Below are positions 7,873 to 16,244 of a stretch of 42,008 nucleotides of DNA, piece after piece (position 1 is the first letter of the stretch; the number at the start of each line of letters is the position of its first letter). Origin of the DNA: Bacillota bacterium. Lineage in GTDB: Bacteria; Bacillota; Clostridia; Christensenellales; UMGS416. Below the pieces are notes generated by a model. That model did no database searches and was not told the DNA's origin. It was given only the letters and a program-made list of their open reading frames with translations. A program made the translations under genes and the position numbers. The stretch lies in the NCBI GenBank assembly GCA_023409755.1, contig JAEYRA010000035.1, positions 1 through 42,008 of the forward strand, read 5' to 3'.

Positions 7873-8949
7873 ATGAATCGTTTGCTGGACAAACTGATGC
7901 TTCTAGCGTTGTGCGCGACGTGCTTCTTCAGCATGTATCAAGATCTCTATGCCGTGGTGCCGCTGCTGGTGGCCATCGCCGCCGCAGCGCTGTGCACCTA
8001 TTCTGAACGGGACACAGTAGCGATCGCGGTCTTCGCGGTCTACTGCACGGCCGCGACATTCGCGGCGCCGCTGGTCGCCTTTGTACCCCTGCTGTGCTAT
8101 GACGTGAGCGGCAAGCGCCGCCCTTGGGTGACACTGCTGGCGCTGGTGCCGGCCATTGGGGCGCTGCCGTCGGCCGGCCTGCGCAATGGTGTGACGCTGG
8201 TGTTGCTGGCCGGGTTGGCGGTGATGCTGCAGCGGCGGACTACCCATGGCGAGCGCACCCATCAGGAGGCTCTCGCGCTGCGGGACACGACCCAGGAGTT
8301 TGCCCTGCAGCTGGAGCACAAGAACAAAGAACTGCTTGATAAGCAGGACTACGAGCTGAACCTGGCGGTGCTGGACGAACGCAACCGCATCGCGCGGGAC
8401 ATCCACGACAGCGTGGGGCACACACTGAGCAACGCCATATTGCAGACTGGCGCGCTCATGGCCCTCAACCACGATGAAGCACTGGGAGAACGGCTGACGA
8501 CGCTGCGAGACACCCTGAAGAGCGGCATGGATTCCATCCGCGCCAGCCTGCACGACCTGCACGACGACGCCATTGACGTGGGGGTTGAGACACGGTCGCT
8601 GGTGGGCGGCTTCTCCTTCTGCCCCATCACGCTGGATTATGGCATTGACAGCAACCCGGACCGAAACGTGAAATACGCGATGATTGCCATCCTCAAGGAG
8701 GCACTGGCCAACATCATCCGCCACAGCAACGCCACCCAGGTACGGGTGGTGCTGCGGGAGCACCCCGGCTTCTACCAGCTCATCGTGAGTGACAACGGCA
8801 GAAAGGGAGGCCCGCCCGGCGAAGGAATGGGGCTGAAAAACATTGAACAGCGGGTGACCACACTGGGCGGTGTCGTCACCATCACCCGGGAGGACGGCTT
8901 TACAGTGTTCGTATCCCTGCCCAAGAAAGAAAGGACGGCCCAGCCATGA
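7873..8949 (+). CDS. Sensor histidine kinase, HisKA_3 family (LnrJ-like)
   Basis: A 358-residue membrane kinase. The first 120 residues contain several hydrophobic segments with very short loops (about residues 7-22, 27-43, 48-75, 87-119), the intramembrane-sensing design seen in cell-envelope stress kinases. Dimerisation and phosphorylation follow: ERNRIARDIHDSVGHTL with His178. The ATPase part shows EALANIIRHS (276-285), DNG (307-309) and GMGLKNI (318-324). Start ATG 7873 follows a weak ribosome binding site (GGAAATGAG). Its stop overlaps the response regulator start by 4 nt. It would sense membrane-active compounds and phosphorylate the adjacent regulator, by analogy with LnrJ. Confidence 0.92.
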   Translation: MNRLLDKLMLLALCATCFFSMYQDLYAVVPLLVAIAAAALCTYSERDTVAIAVFAVYCTAATFAAPLVAFVPLLCYDVSGKRRPWVTLLALVPAIGALPSAGLRNGVTLVLLAGLAVMLQRRTTHGERTHQEALALRDTTQEFALQLEHKNKELLDKQDYELNLAVLDERNRIARDIHDSVGHTLSNAILQTGALMALNHDEALGERLTTLRDTLKSGMDSIRASLHDLHDDAIDVGVETRSLVGGFSFCPITLDYGIDSNPDRNVKYAMIAILKEALANIIRHSNATQVRVVLREHPGFYQLIVSDNGRKGGPPGEGMGLKNIEQRVTTLGGVVTITREDGFTVFVSLPKKERTAQP

Positions 8950-9569
8950 ACATCCTGGTGGTGGACGACGACAAACTGGTGGCCCTCTCATTAAAGACCA
9001 TCATCGAGGCCAACGAAGGGCTGCGGGTCGTGGCGGTTGGGTCCTCCGGCGAGCAGGCAATCGAGCTCTACGACCGGCATCGGCCCGACGTGCTGCTAAT
9101 GGACATCCGCATGGATGGGCTGACGGGGCTTGAGGCCGGGGAGCGCATTCTGGGCCGCCACCCCGACGCGCGGCTGCTGTTCCTTACCACGTTCTCCGAC
9201 GATGAGTACATCGTGCGGGCGCTGAAGATGGGGGCCAAGGGATACCTGCTCAAGCAGGACTTTGAAAGCATCGTGCCGGCACTGCGGGCGGTCCATGCCG
9301 GGCAGACGGTGTTTGGCAGCGACGTGGTAGCCAAGTTCCCCACGATGCTGGCCCAAGGCCACCGGGCAGACTTCAGCAGCTTTGGCATCACCGATAAGGA
9401 GCTCGCCATCATCGAAGGCATTGCCGAGGGCCTGAGCAACCGGGAGATTGCCGCCAAGCTTTACCTGGGCGAGGGCACCGTGCGCAACGCCATCAGCGTG
9501 ATTCTGGAGAAGCTCAACCTGAAGGGCCGCACCCAGATTGCTATCTTCTACTACAAGAACCGAGGGTGA
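8946..9569 (+). CDS. Response regulator, NarL/LuxR family (LnrK-like)
   Basis: A 207-residue regulator. The receiver domain has the acidic pocket DDD (residues 7-9), phosphoacceptor Asp53 in LLMDIRMDG, Thr81/Thr82 and Lys103 (GYLLKQD). The C-terminal LuxR-type HTH spans about 143-200, with LSNREIAAKLYLGEGTVRNAIS as the recognition region. It overlaps the kinase gene by ATGA, so the pair is made together. The obvious target is the divergent exporter operon through the dyads at 7758-7808. The 111 nt after it (9570-9680) hold a 10-bp palindrome ACCTCGAGGT but no clear terminator. Confidence 0.95.
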   Translation: MNILVVDDDKLVALSLKTIIEANEGLRVVAVGSSGEQAIELYDRHRPDVLLMDIRMDGLTGLEAGERILGRHPDARLLFLTTFSDDEYIVRALKMGAKGYLLKQDFESIVPALRAVHAGQTVFGSDVVAKFPTMLAQGHRADFSSFGITDKELAIIEGIAEGLSNREIAAKLYLGEGTVRNAISVILEKLNLKGRTQIAIFYYKNRG

Positions 9570-9680
9570 GAACGACACCGGCTGCGGCTGGCGAGTCAAC
9601 CTCGAGGTCAACACACATTAACAGGTATTACTGAGCAGTTTTGTCCTGCAGCGAACTACCACAACGGAAGGTGCAAGTGA

Positions 9681-10247
9681 ATGTCTAAAGGGATCATATT
9701 GTTTGGGGCGATGGGGGTAGGAGACACCACCCTTGGGAAAGAAGTGGCCAGACGGCTCCACTTTCAGCATTTCGATTTGGATGATTATCATTGGCGCTGG
9801 GACACGGAGATTCCCTACACCATCTTTCGCTCCAGAGAAGAACGAACCGAGCATTTGATGGGTGACATTTCAAAATGCGAGCACTTTGTCATGTCAGGGT
9901 CGATGTGGAGTATTCGCAAGGCGTTTGAACCGATGTTTGAACTGGCGGTCTTTCTAACGGCACCTGCCGAAATACGCGCAGAGCGGATTCGCTCCCGCTC
10001 CATTGCCCGATGGGGCGACAGGGTTCTCCCAGGTGGTGATATGTACGAAGCCAGCGCGGTCTACCGGGATTACGATGCTTGTGCCCGGAGTTATGACACG
10101 GACATCTCCCCGCAAGCCTGTATGGCACAGCATGAGAAATGGGTGGCAGAGTTGCCTTGCCCGGTGCTGCAGGTGGACGGAACGAAGCCCATATGTGAGA
10201 ACGCGGAATGGGTTGTGCAGGAGTATTTGGCACGGACCGTAGAATAA
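9681..10247 (+). CDS. P-loop NTPase-like protein with altered Walker A lysine
   Basis: A 188-residue protein of the small P-loop kinase type. It opens MSKGIILFGAMGVGDTTLGK, where the Walker A pattern GxxGxGKT has Asp15 in the place of the lysine. This is followed by FDLDDYHWRWD, a substrate-binding-like DDYxW stretch found in unassigned adenylate- or shikimate-kinase-like families, and RAERIRSRSIARWGDR, a lid-like arginine-rich segment. I cannot name the substrate. From memory some relatives carry Thr at the lysine position, so loss of the lysine may be a family trait, but aspartate is unusual. GGAAGGTG precedes the ATG by 7 nt. A strong terminator follows. Confidence 0.75.
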   Translation: MSKGIILFGAMGVGDTTLGKEVARRLHFQHFDLDDYHWRWDTEIPYTIFRSREERTEHLMGDISKCEHFVMSGSMWSIRKAFEPMFELAVFLTAPAEIRAERIRSRSIARWGDRVLPGGDMYEASAVYRDYDACARSYDTDISPQACMAQHEKWVAELPCPVLQVDGTKPICENAEWVVQEYLARTVE

Positions 10248-10287
10248 AACGCGAGCTGGCAGCCACTTCGCCAGCCCGCTACGAAAG

Positions 10288-10320
10288 AAACACTTCTGAC
10301 CTGTACAGAAGTGTTTTTTT
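10288..10320 (+). terminator. Rho-independent terminator after the P-loop gene
   Basis: AAACACTTCTG pairs with CAGAAGTGTTT across a 7-nt loop (10288-10316) and runs into a stretch of T through 10320. A weaker T-rich stretch on the other strand may also serve the convergent GNAT gene. Confidence 0.9.
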
Positions 10321-10376
10321 ACCTCCATAGGATATTGGCCCATGGGCATCGGTTTTTACGCTGCTCCTGCCGCCCC

Positions 10377-11000
10377 TCACCCGGCGATCGCGGCGTCCTC
10401 CCCGTTGCCATCCACCGCCCGCACCCCGGCGATGCCCAGGGTATCCAGCACGCGCTGCCAGCGGCCTCGCATGTCCGGGGCGTAAAGCACCGGAACCCAC
10501 CCCAGGCTCAGGTAAATCTTGATGGCGGCCAGCCGAAAATCGTCGGTCGTGAGGATGCAATCGGGCAATCCCAGTTGCTCGTTGCGCTGCAGCACCGCGG
10601 TGGTAACGGCGGCACCCGCGCCCATGCCGCGGCCCTCCGGCCGCGCCGCCACGTAGTGCAGGCATCCCAACGCGTTGGCCGTGGGCGGGAACTTGCCGCG
10701 CTCCTCCGGCACAATGAACCGAGCTGCGGCGGTGGCCACGGGGGTGCCTTCGGGGTCGCAGGCAAAGAACACATTCTCCGTCTTCACACCGGGGTCCTTA
10801 CCCATCACACCCTGCCACAAGTCCTCCGGGCTACGCGAGTCATCGGTGAAAAAGCCGGCGGCCACGATGATGCCCGCCCAAACCGCACCTTCCTGCGGGG
10901 ACATGGGGCGCACGGTCCAGCCCGGTTGGAGCGACAGAGCCGGCACAGGGGCCTCGCGGCGCAGCATCATCAGTTGCTGGGGCTGAGGGGTGTTGCTCAT
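10377..11000 (-). CDS. GNAT-family N-acetyltransferase
   Basis: A 207-residue acetyltransferase. The start at 11000 is supported by AGGAGGTC 6 nt upstream; the longer open frame to 11222 would overlap the flotillin gene. The N-terminal 30 residues are linker-like, then a GNAT fold with LHYVAARPEGRGMGAGAA, the acetyl-CoA pyrophosphate loop being RPEGRGMGAG (residues 120-129). The C-terminal AAIKIYLSLGWVPVL is the expected AxxxYxxxGF-like end. The substrate is unknown. It shares its strand with the nfeD-flotillin operon, but a terminator at 11086-11119 separates them, so it probably has its own promoter. Confidence 0.85.
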   Translation of the reverse strand: MSNTPQPQQLMMLRREAPVPALSLQPGWTVRPMSPQEGAVWAGIIVAAGFFTDDSRSPEDLWQGVMGKDPGVKTENVFFACDPEGTPVATAAARFIVPEERGKFPPTANALGCLHYVAARPEGRGMGAGAAVTTAVLQRNEQLGLPDCILTTDDFRLAAIKIYLSLGWVPVLYAPDMRGRWQRVLDTLGIAGVRAVDGNGEDAAIAG

Positions 11001-11085
11001 GGGTGACCTCCTGCCGTTTCCGGTCTGCATTTTGGGTACCAGTTGATATTCGACAGCGACGCGCGCTTCCCTCCATTCCCCACAA

Positions 11086-11119
11086 CCAAAAAGCCGCCCG
11101 GCATCTGCCAGACGGCTTT
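11086..11119 (-). terminator. Rho-independent terminator of the nfeD-flotillin operon
   Basis: On the minus strand a 13-bp stem (11107-11119 with 11090-11102, two G-U pairs) and a 4-nt loop are followed by TTTTTGGTT. It starts about 12 nt after the flotillin stop codon. Confidence 0.85.
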
Positions 11120-11130
11120 CATTGTGGTGG

Positions 11131-12501
11131 TTATTCCTCGGTTGTCTTGACCACTTCGGCCTCGCCAGTCTTCTTGCCCAGGTACTCGGGCAGCTGCATG
11201 CCGGCCATGTTGAAGAGCTCACCCAGCGGCGGTACCGCGCCCATTAGGCCGGAGAGGAAGTTTGCCGTGGCGGGCTTGCCGTCCTTCATGCTGTCCCACA
11301 CCGTCACCTTGTCGATCTTCAGGTTCTTGACGGCTTCGACCTGCACCTTGACGAGGTCCTCCATCTTGTCGGCAATGAGGAGGCGGATGGCGGCGTCGGT
11401 GTCGCCGCCGGCGGCCTGCACAATGCGGGCAAAGCCTTCGCCCTGGCGGTTCAGAATCTCCATGATGCCGCGGGCACGGGCTTCCATGGTGGCGTAGATG
11501 GCGTCGGCCTCACCACGGGCGAGTCTGCGCGCCTTTTCGGCCTCGGCTTCGGCGGCAATCTCCATGCGGCGCTTCTCAATCTCGGCCTTGACGATGATGT
11601 CAGCCTCCTGGGAAGCCTTCTCACGCTCGGCACGGGTGATTTCGGCGTCGCGCTCGGCCTTGTAGGCTTCCTCCAGCGCACGGGCGTGCTGCACCTTTTC
11701 GGCGGCGTTGGCGCGCCGCTCGGCCTCGGCCTGCTGCTCGCGCAGCGTCGCGTTGGAGTTGGCGATGGTGATCTTGGCCTCGTTCTCACCGGTGATGGCC
11801 TGGGAGTCGGCGGCGGCCACCTGAATGCGCTGCTCGCGGTAGGCATTGGCTTCGCCGATGGAACCGTCGCGGTTCTTCTCCGCCACAGACTTTCGGGCGT
11901 CGTTGATGGCCTTGGAGGAGGCCTCCTTGCCCAGGGCCTGGATGTAGCCCGACTCATCGTTGATGTCGGTGACGTTGACGTTGATGAGGCGCAGACCGAT
12001 CTTCTTCAGCTCGGTCTCCACGTTGTTGGAGACGGCGGCCAGGAACTTGTCGCGGTCGGTGTTGATCTCCTCAATGTCCATGGTGGCAACGACCAGACGC
12101 AGCTGACCGAAGATGATGTCCTTGGCCAACTCCTGAATCTGGGAGAGGTTGCGGCCCAGCAGACGCTCGGCGGCGTTCTGCATCACGCCCTCCTCGGTGG
12201 AGATGCCCACCGTAAAGCGCGAGGGCACATCGATGCGGATATTCTGACGCGAGAGCGCGTTGGTCAGCATTACCTCGATGGACATGGGCGTCAAATCCAG
12301 GAACGCATAGGCCTGCACCACCGGCCAGACGAATGTGGCGCCGCCGTGCAGGCACTTGGCGCTGCGGCCCTTGCCGCCGGACACCAGGCCGTATACGACC
12401 AGAATCTTATCGGACGGGCATCTCTTGTAGCGGCTCAGTATGGCCATCAGCGTGCCAAAGAACAGCACGACGATGACAACGGTGGTAAACAACCACTCCA
12501 T
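11131..12501 (-). CDS. Flotillin-like SPFH/PHB domain membrane protein
   Basis: A 456-residue flotillin. Residues 5-22 form a membrane anchor (FTTVVIVVLFFGTLMAIL). An SPFH domain follows (about 27-200; SRFTVGISTEEGVMQNAAERLL). Then comes a long Ala/Glu/Arg-rich coiled coil (about 205-360; REQQAEAERRANAAEKVQ, EEAYKAERDAEITRAEREK) and a C-terminal region (VEAVKNLKIDKVTVWDSMKDG). Flotillins oligomerise at the membrane and organise ordered domains that affect secretion, signalling and fluidity. ATG 12501 is preceded by GAGGAGG. It lies 18 nt after an NfeD-like gene, the classic bacterial flotillin partner, so the pair forms an operon ended by the terminator at 11086-11119. Confidence 0.95.
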   Translation of the reverse strand: MEWLFTTVVIVVLFFGTLMAILSRYKRCPSDKILVVYGLVSGGKGRSAKCLHGGATFVWPVVQAYAFLDLTPMSIEVMLTNALSRQNIRIDVPSRFTVGISTEEGVMQNAAERLLGRNLSQIQELAKDIIFGQLRLVVATMDIEEINTDRDKFLAAVSNNVETELKKIGLRLINVNVTDINDESGYIQALGKEASSKAINDARKSVAEKNRDGSIGEANAYREQRIQVAAADSQAITGENEAKITIANSNATLREQQAEAERRANAAEKVQHARALEEAYKAERDAEITRAEREKASQEADIIVKAEIEKRRMEIAAEAEAEKARRLARGEADAIYATMEARARGIMEILNRQGEGFARIVQAAGGDTDAAIRLLIADKMEDLVKVQVEAVKNLKIDKVTVWDSMKDGKPATANFLSGLMGAVPPLGELFNMAGMQLPEYLGKKTGEAEVVKTTEE

Positions 12502-12519
12502 GGCTACATCCTCCTCACC

Positions 12520-13218
12520 TTATTGCATTGGTTCCACAACCAATTGAGACCCTTGTAACACCCCGGTGACCCGCACGTTGCTGCCGGTGGGCAGGGACGC
12601 GAGCGCGTCAGTGACGGCGTCACACTCCAGCCAGCGCTCCTGCACCAGCAGGTTCACCTTGCCCACGCCAGACCGGGCCGCGGGCACCGTCAGGTACACC
12701 TCCGCAGTGCGGCCGACGGCGTTCTGCAGCGAGACGTTGCCGCTCGATTGCAGCTTCTGTATGCCGTAGACCATCCACGCTGTGAGATACAACGCTGCCG
12801 TGCCAGCCGCAAACGCCACCAGGATGGTGACGATCGGCAACGCCTCACCGCTGTCCATGGCGATGCCGACCCAGCCGAACACCACCAGGAATGACAGCAC
12901 CCCGCGCAGCGAAAACACACGGAAGGACGCCGCGTCAGCCGCCTGCAGGGCCGGGTCTGCGTCGTCGGGCAACCCGCCGTGGGGCACGGCCGGTTGGTCC
13001 ACGTGGCCGATGACGCCCATATGCCCCACCGTACTGTGGCCGGTCACAATGGCGTCGTGCAGCGTGGCGTCGCCGCCGGGCAGCTCGCCCACGTCACCAT
13101 GGCCCCCCAGGCCAAACACCAGCAGTACTGTCTGAATCACCATGACGACGGTTGCCGGGATGGCGATGAAGTACAGTGCCTTCTCCAGCACCGTGAGGCC
13201 CGCCCACCAAAGATCCAT
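12520..13218 (-). CDS. NfeD-like membrane protein (flotillin partner)
   Basis: A 232-residue protein starting MDLWWAGLTVLEKALYF at 13218, with GGAGGTG 7 nt upstream. Hydrophobic segments lie at about residues 15-37, 105-120 and 128-152. A loop of about 65 residues rich in His, Gly and Asp (HGDVGELPGGDATLHD, HVDQPAVPHGGLPDDAD) separates the first two. The C-terminal 70 residues (NAVGRTAEVYLTVPA to VRVTGVLQGSQLVVEP) have the pattern of the NfeD OB-fold domain. Short NfeD proteins sit next to flotillins and are thought to work with them at the membrane. The His-rich loop could bind metal, but that is speculation. Confidence 0.85.
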   Translation of the reverse strand: MDLWWAGLTVLEKALYFIAIPATVVMVIQTVLLVFGLGGHGDVGELPGGDATLHDAIVTGHSTVGHMGVIGHVDQPAVPHGGLPDDADPALQAADAASFRVFSLRGVLSFLVVFGWVGIAMDSGEALPIVTILVAFAAGTAALYLTAWMVYGIQKLQSSGNVSLQNAVGRTAEVYLTVPAARSGVGKVNLLVQERWLECDAVTDALASLPTGSNVRVTGVLQGSQLVVEPMQ

Positions 13219-13248
13219 GTCCACACCTCCATCCGGTGTTCTGATGCC

Positions 13249-13277
13249 ATTGTAACAGGCAGCCCGGCAGGAGGCAA
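13249..13277 (-). promoter_or_regulatory. Sigma-A promoter of the nfeD-flotillin operon
   Basis: Minus strand TTGCCT (13272-13277), 17-nt spacer, TACAAT (13249-13254), 30 nt before the nfeD start. Confidence 0.7.
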
Positions 13278-13355
13278 CCGCTGGCCCCCAAAAGGAACGC
13301 ACGAGCCGCCCAACTGTCGCGTCAGGTGTGCCAAAGCACAGCGTAGGGCCGGGAT

Positions 13356-13393
13356 GAAAAAAGCCAGCCCGTCGCGGTGGCGAAGGACTGGCT
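13356..13393 (-). terminator. Rho-independent terminator of the FAD oxidoreductase-purA operon
   Basis: Minus strand arms AGCCAG/CTGGCT (13388-13393 and 13362-13367) extend inward through TC/GG and TCGC/GCGA pairs with one mismatch, then TTTTTT. It begins about 20 nt after the purA stop. Confidence 0.88.
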
Positions 13394-13413
13394 GGTGAAG
13401 CGGGATGTGTGGT

Positions 13414-14697
13414 CTAGAACAGCTCCTGCCGCACGATGGTCTGGACGCGGTTGGCACCCACGCCGATGAGGGCCACCGGCACGCCGGTCAGTTCCTCAAT
13501 GCGGCGGATGTATGCCTTGGCGGCCTCGGGCAGGGCATCGAAGTCACGGATGTCACTGATGTTGTCCGTCCAGCCCTCCATCTCCTCATAGATGGGGGTG
13601 CAGCCGTCCAAGTCCTGCAGGCGGGCCGGGAAGTCGGTGATGACGCGGCCGTCCTTCTCGTACCCCACGCAGATCTTGACCGGGCCCAGGCCGCCCAGCG
13701 TGTCCATGCGGCTCACGGCGATGTGGGTGGTGCCGTTGACGCGCACGGCGTAGTTGAGGATGACGGCGTCCAGCCAGCCGCAGCGGCGGGGCCGGCCCGT
13801 CGTGGCACCGAACTCCTGCCCCTTCTGACGGATGGCTTCACCCCGCTCGTCGTTGAGCTCGGTGACAAACGGGCCCTTGCCCACGCGGGTGGTGTACGCC
13901 TTGACCACACCCAGCACCGCGTCGATAGCCGTGGGGCCCACGCCCGCGCCGGCGCTGACGCCGCCGGAGGTCGGGTGGGAGCTGGTCACATAGGGGTAGG
14001 TGCCAAGGTCAATATCGAGCAGCGTGCCCTGTGCGCCTTCAAAGAGCACCTTCTTGCCAGCCTTGCGCTCCTGGTGCAGCAGGGCAATGCCATCGCAGAC
14101 GTAGGGGCGCAGCCGTTCGGCCGCGGCCTGCATCTCGGCCAGGGTCTTGTCGTAATCGATGGGTGCCGCGCCATAGATCTTGGTGAACAGCGCGTTCTTC
14201 TTCTCCACATTGCGGCGGAGCATGCCGGGGAAGGCCTCCCGATCCATGAGGTCGCACACCCGCAGACCGCTGCGCTCGGCTTTGTCGGTGTAGGCCGGGC
14301 CGATGCCGCGCTTGGTCGTGCCGATGTCACCGGTGCCGCGAGCTTCCTCTGCCAGGCCGTCCTCCACCATGTGATAGGGCAGCACCACGTGGGCCCGGTC
14401 GCTGATGCGCAGGTTGTCCATGGCGATACCGCGGGACTTCAGGTGGTCAATTTCCTCCAGCAGGGCGACGGGGTTGATCACGACGCCGTTGCCGATGATG
14501 TTCATCTTCTCCGCGTACAGGGTGCCGGCGGGCACCAGGTGCAGCTTGTACTGCTCGGTACCAACCTCCACGGTGTGGCCGGCGTTGTTGCCGCCCTGGA
14601 AGCGCACCACCACATCGGCGCGGGCCGCCAGATAATCGACGAACCGGCCCTTGCCTTCGTCCCCCCACTGCATGCCAACCAATACGACTGTCTTCAT
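13414..14697 (-). CDS. purA: Adenylosuccinate synthetase
   Basis: This 427-residue enzyme joins IMP and aspartate using GTP to give adenylosuccinate, the first committed step to AMP. The start MKTVVLVGMQWGDEGKG at 14697 has AAAGGAG upstream. Catalytic Asp13 and His41 are in place (QWGDEGKG and NNAGHTV), as are the IMP loop GTTKRGIGPAY and the GTP-site region near the C-terminus. Length is typical. It lies 22 nt downstream of the FAD oxidoreductase gene with no promoter between, so both are read from the promoter at 16203-16231, under the PurR-like boxes at 16245-16288. A terminator follows immediately. Confidence 0.98.
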   Translation of the reverse strand: MKTVVLVGMQWGDEGKGRFVDYLAARADVVVRFQGGNNAGHTVEVGTEQYKLHLVPAGTLYAEKMNIIGNGVVINPVALLEEIDHLKSRGIAMDNLRISDRAHVVLPYHMVEDGLAEEARGTGDIGTTKRGIGPAYTDKAERSGLRVCDLMDREAFPGMLRRNVEKKNALFTKIYGAAPIDYDKTLAEMQAAAERLRPYVCDGIALLHQERKAGKKVLFEGAQGTLLDIDLGTYPYVTSSHPTSGGVSAGAGVGPTAIDAVLGVVKAYTTRVGKGPFVTELNDERGEAIRQKGQEFGATTGRPRRCGWLDAVILNYAVRVNGTTHIAVSRMDTLGGLGPVKICVGYEKDGRVITDFPARLQDLDGCTPIYEEMEGWTDNISDIRDFDALPEAAKAYIRRIEELTGVPVALIGVGANRVQTIVRQELF

Positions 14698-14719
14698 GGT
14701 CAGGCTCCTTTCTGCTCTG

Positions 14720-16129
14720 CTATATCTCCATGCCCAGAATGTCGCGGGCAACCACAATGCCTGTCACCGATGCCTGCATGAGCCCGCGGGTGATGCCCGC
14801 GCCGTCGCCGATGGCATAAAGCCCCTGCACCGGCGTCATGAAGCGATCGTTTACCGTCAGCTTCGACGAATAGAACTTGACCTCCACGCCGTAGAGCAGC
14901 GTGTTGCGGGAGTAAAGGCCCGGGGCCAGCTTGTCAAAGGCGCGCATCGCCTCCAGAATGCTGGTGAGGTGCCGGTGCGGCAGCACGAAGGAGAGGTCGC
15001 CGGGTACGGCAGTCTCCAGCGTGGCGCGGGTCGTGGACTTTGCAAGCCGCGACCAGGTGGTGCGCCGGCCCATATCGAGGTCGCCCAAGCGCTGCACCAT
15101 GACACCGCCGCCGGTCAGCATGTTGCCCAGCCTGGCGATGTGCCGGCCATACTCGATGGGCTCGTTGAACGGCTCGGTGAAGCGGGTGGACACCAGCATG
15201 GCGAAGTTGGTGTTCTCGGTGTGCAGGGTCGGGTCGCTGTAGCTGTGGCCGTTGACGACGGCCAGCCCGCCCTCGTAATACTCACTGGACACCACCCCGC
15301 CCGGGTTCATACAGAAGGTACGCACCTTGTTTTCAAAGGTGTCGGAGTAATAGACCAGCTTGGCCTCATAGAGGTGGCGGGTCAGGTGGTCCATGATGCT
15401 GTTGGGCACCTCGACACGCACGCCGATGTCAATCTCGTTGTTAATGGTCTTGATACCGGTTTTCTCAGCGGTCTCAGCCAGCCACTGGGCACCGCCGCGG
15501 CCGGGGGCCGCCACCACTGACGGGGCTTCCACTTCAATCATTTCCTTGCCCCGCAGCAGGGTGACGCCAACGACCTTGCCGTCGCGGATCAGTAGATCCT
15601 GCGCGGTAGTGCCCGCCCAGAAGGCGAACCCCTCCATGGCGGCCAGGTGGTCAAACATGGCCTTGAGCACGTCAAAGGCATGGTCGGTGCCCAGGTGCCG
15701 CACCGGGCAGGATACGAGCTGTATGTTGTGGCGGCGCGCCTCGTAGGCGATCTCGTCCACCTTCTTGTCATTGAGGCCGTGCACCACATCCGGCGCGCCG
15801 AAGCCCATATAGACGCTGTCGGCGTAGCGGATCAGTTCCTCGGCTTTGTCCTTGCCCACGTAGTTGGCGACCTGGCCGCCCACCTCGCTGCAAAGCGACA
15901 GTTTCCCATCGGAGAACGCGCCCGCGCCGGACCAGCCGTGGAGAATGTTGCAGGGTTTGCAGTTGATGCAGCGCCCCAGTGTACGCGCCGGGCAGGAGCG
16001 GCGCACAATCTCAACGCCGCTGTCCACCACCAGGACGGACAGGGACGGTTTATGCTTTTTCAGTTCTAACGCGGTAAAGATGCCGGCCGGGCCGGCCCCG
16101 ATGACGACGCAATCGAAATGCTGGTTCAT
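14720..16129 (-). CDS. FAD-dependent oxidoreductase with CxxCxxC motif (COG2509-like)
   Basis: A 469-residue flavoprotein. The start MNQHFDCVVIGAGPAG at 16129 has AAGGAGC 5 nt upstream; the longer frame to 16231 passes through the promoter. FAD binds at GAGPAG (residues 11-16) and probably at IGDGAGITRGLMQASVTG near the C-terminus. A cysteine cluster CPARTLGRCINCKPC (Cys46, Cys54, Cys57, Cys60) is a hallmark of this uncharacterised dehydrogenase family and could hold a redox centre. Substrate unknown. It is the first gene of an operon with purA and has PurR-type boxes upstream, so it is coregulated with purine synthesis. Whether it acts in purine or flavin redox is not known. Confidence 0.88.
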   Translation of the reverse strand: MNQHFDCVVIGAGPAGIFTALELKKHKPSLSVLVVDSGVEIVRRSCPARTLGRCINCKPCNILHGWSGAGAFSDGKLSLCSEVGGQVANYVGKDKAEELIRYADSVYMGFGAPDVVHGLNDKKVDEIAYEARRHNIQLVSCPVRHLGTDHAFDVLKAMFDHLAAMEGFAFWAGTTAQDLLIRDGKVVGVTLLRGKEMIEVEAPSVVAAPGRGGAQWLAETAEKTGIKTINNEIDIGVRVEVPNSIMDHLTRHLYEAKLVYYSDTFENKVRTFCMNPGGVVSSEYYEGGLAVVNGHSYSDPTLHTENTNFAMLVSTRFTEPFNEPIEYGRHIARLGNMLTGGGVMVQRLGDLDMGRRTTWSRLAKSTTRATLETAVPGDLSFVLPHRHLTSILEAMRAFDKLAPGLYSRNTLLYGVEVKFYSSKLTVNDRFMTPVQGLYAIGDGAGITRGLMQASVTGIVVARDILGMEI

Positions 16130-16202
16130 GTTGCTCCTTGTGCTGTTGCAAATATTCGGATAAAATCCCGATTGGGGCCAGGTTCCCACACAAGCCCAAA
16201 TA

Positions 16203-16231
16203 AGTATAAGAAACAACGACCCGTCTGTCAA
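16203..16231 (-). promoter_or_regulatory. Sigma-A promoter of the FAD oxidoreductase-purA operon
   Basis: Minus strand TTGACA (16226-16231, perfect), 17-nt spacer, TATACT (16203-16208). It gives a leader of about 65 nt. Confidence 0.88.
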
Positions 16232-16244
16232 GGAAAATGAAGCA

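Noticed and set aside
9570..9680. Terminator or small RNA between the response regulator and P-loop genes
   Set aside because: Only a 10-bp palindrome without a T-run is present, and no promoter pair at proper spacing stands out.
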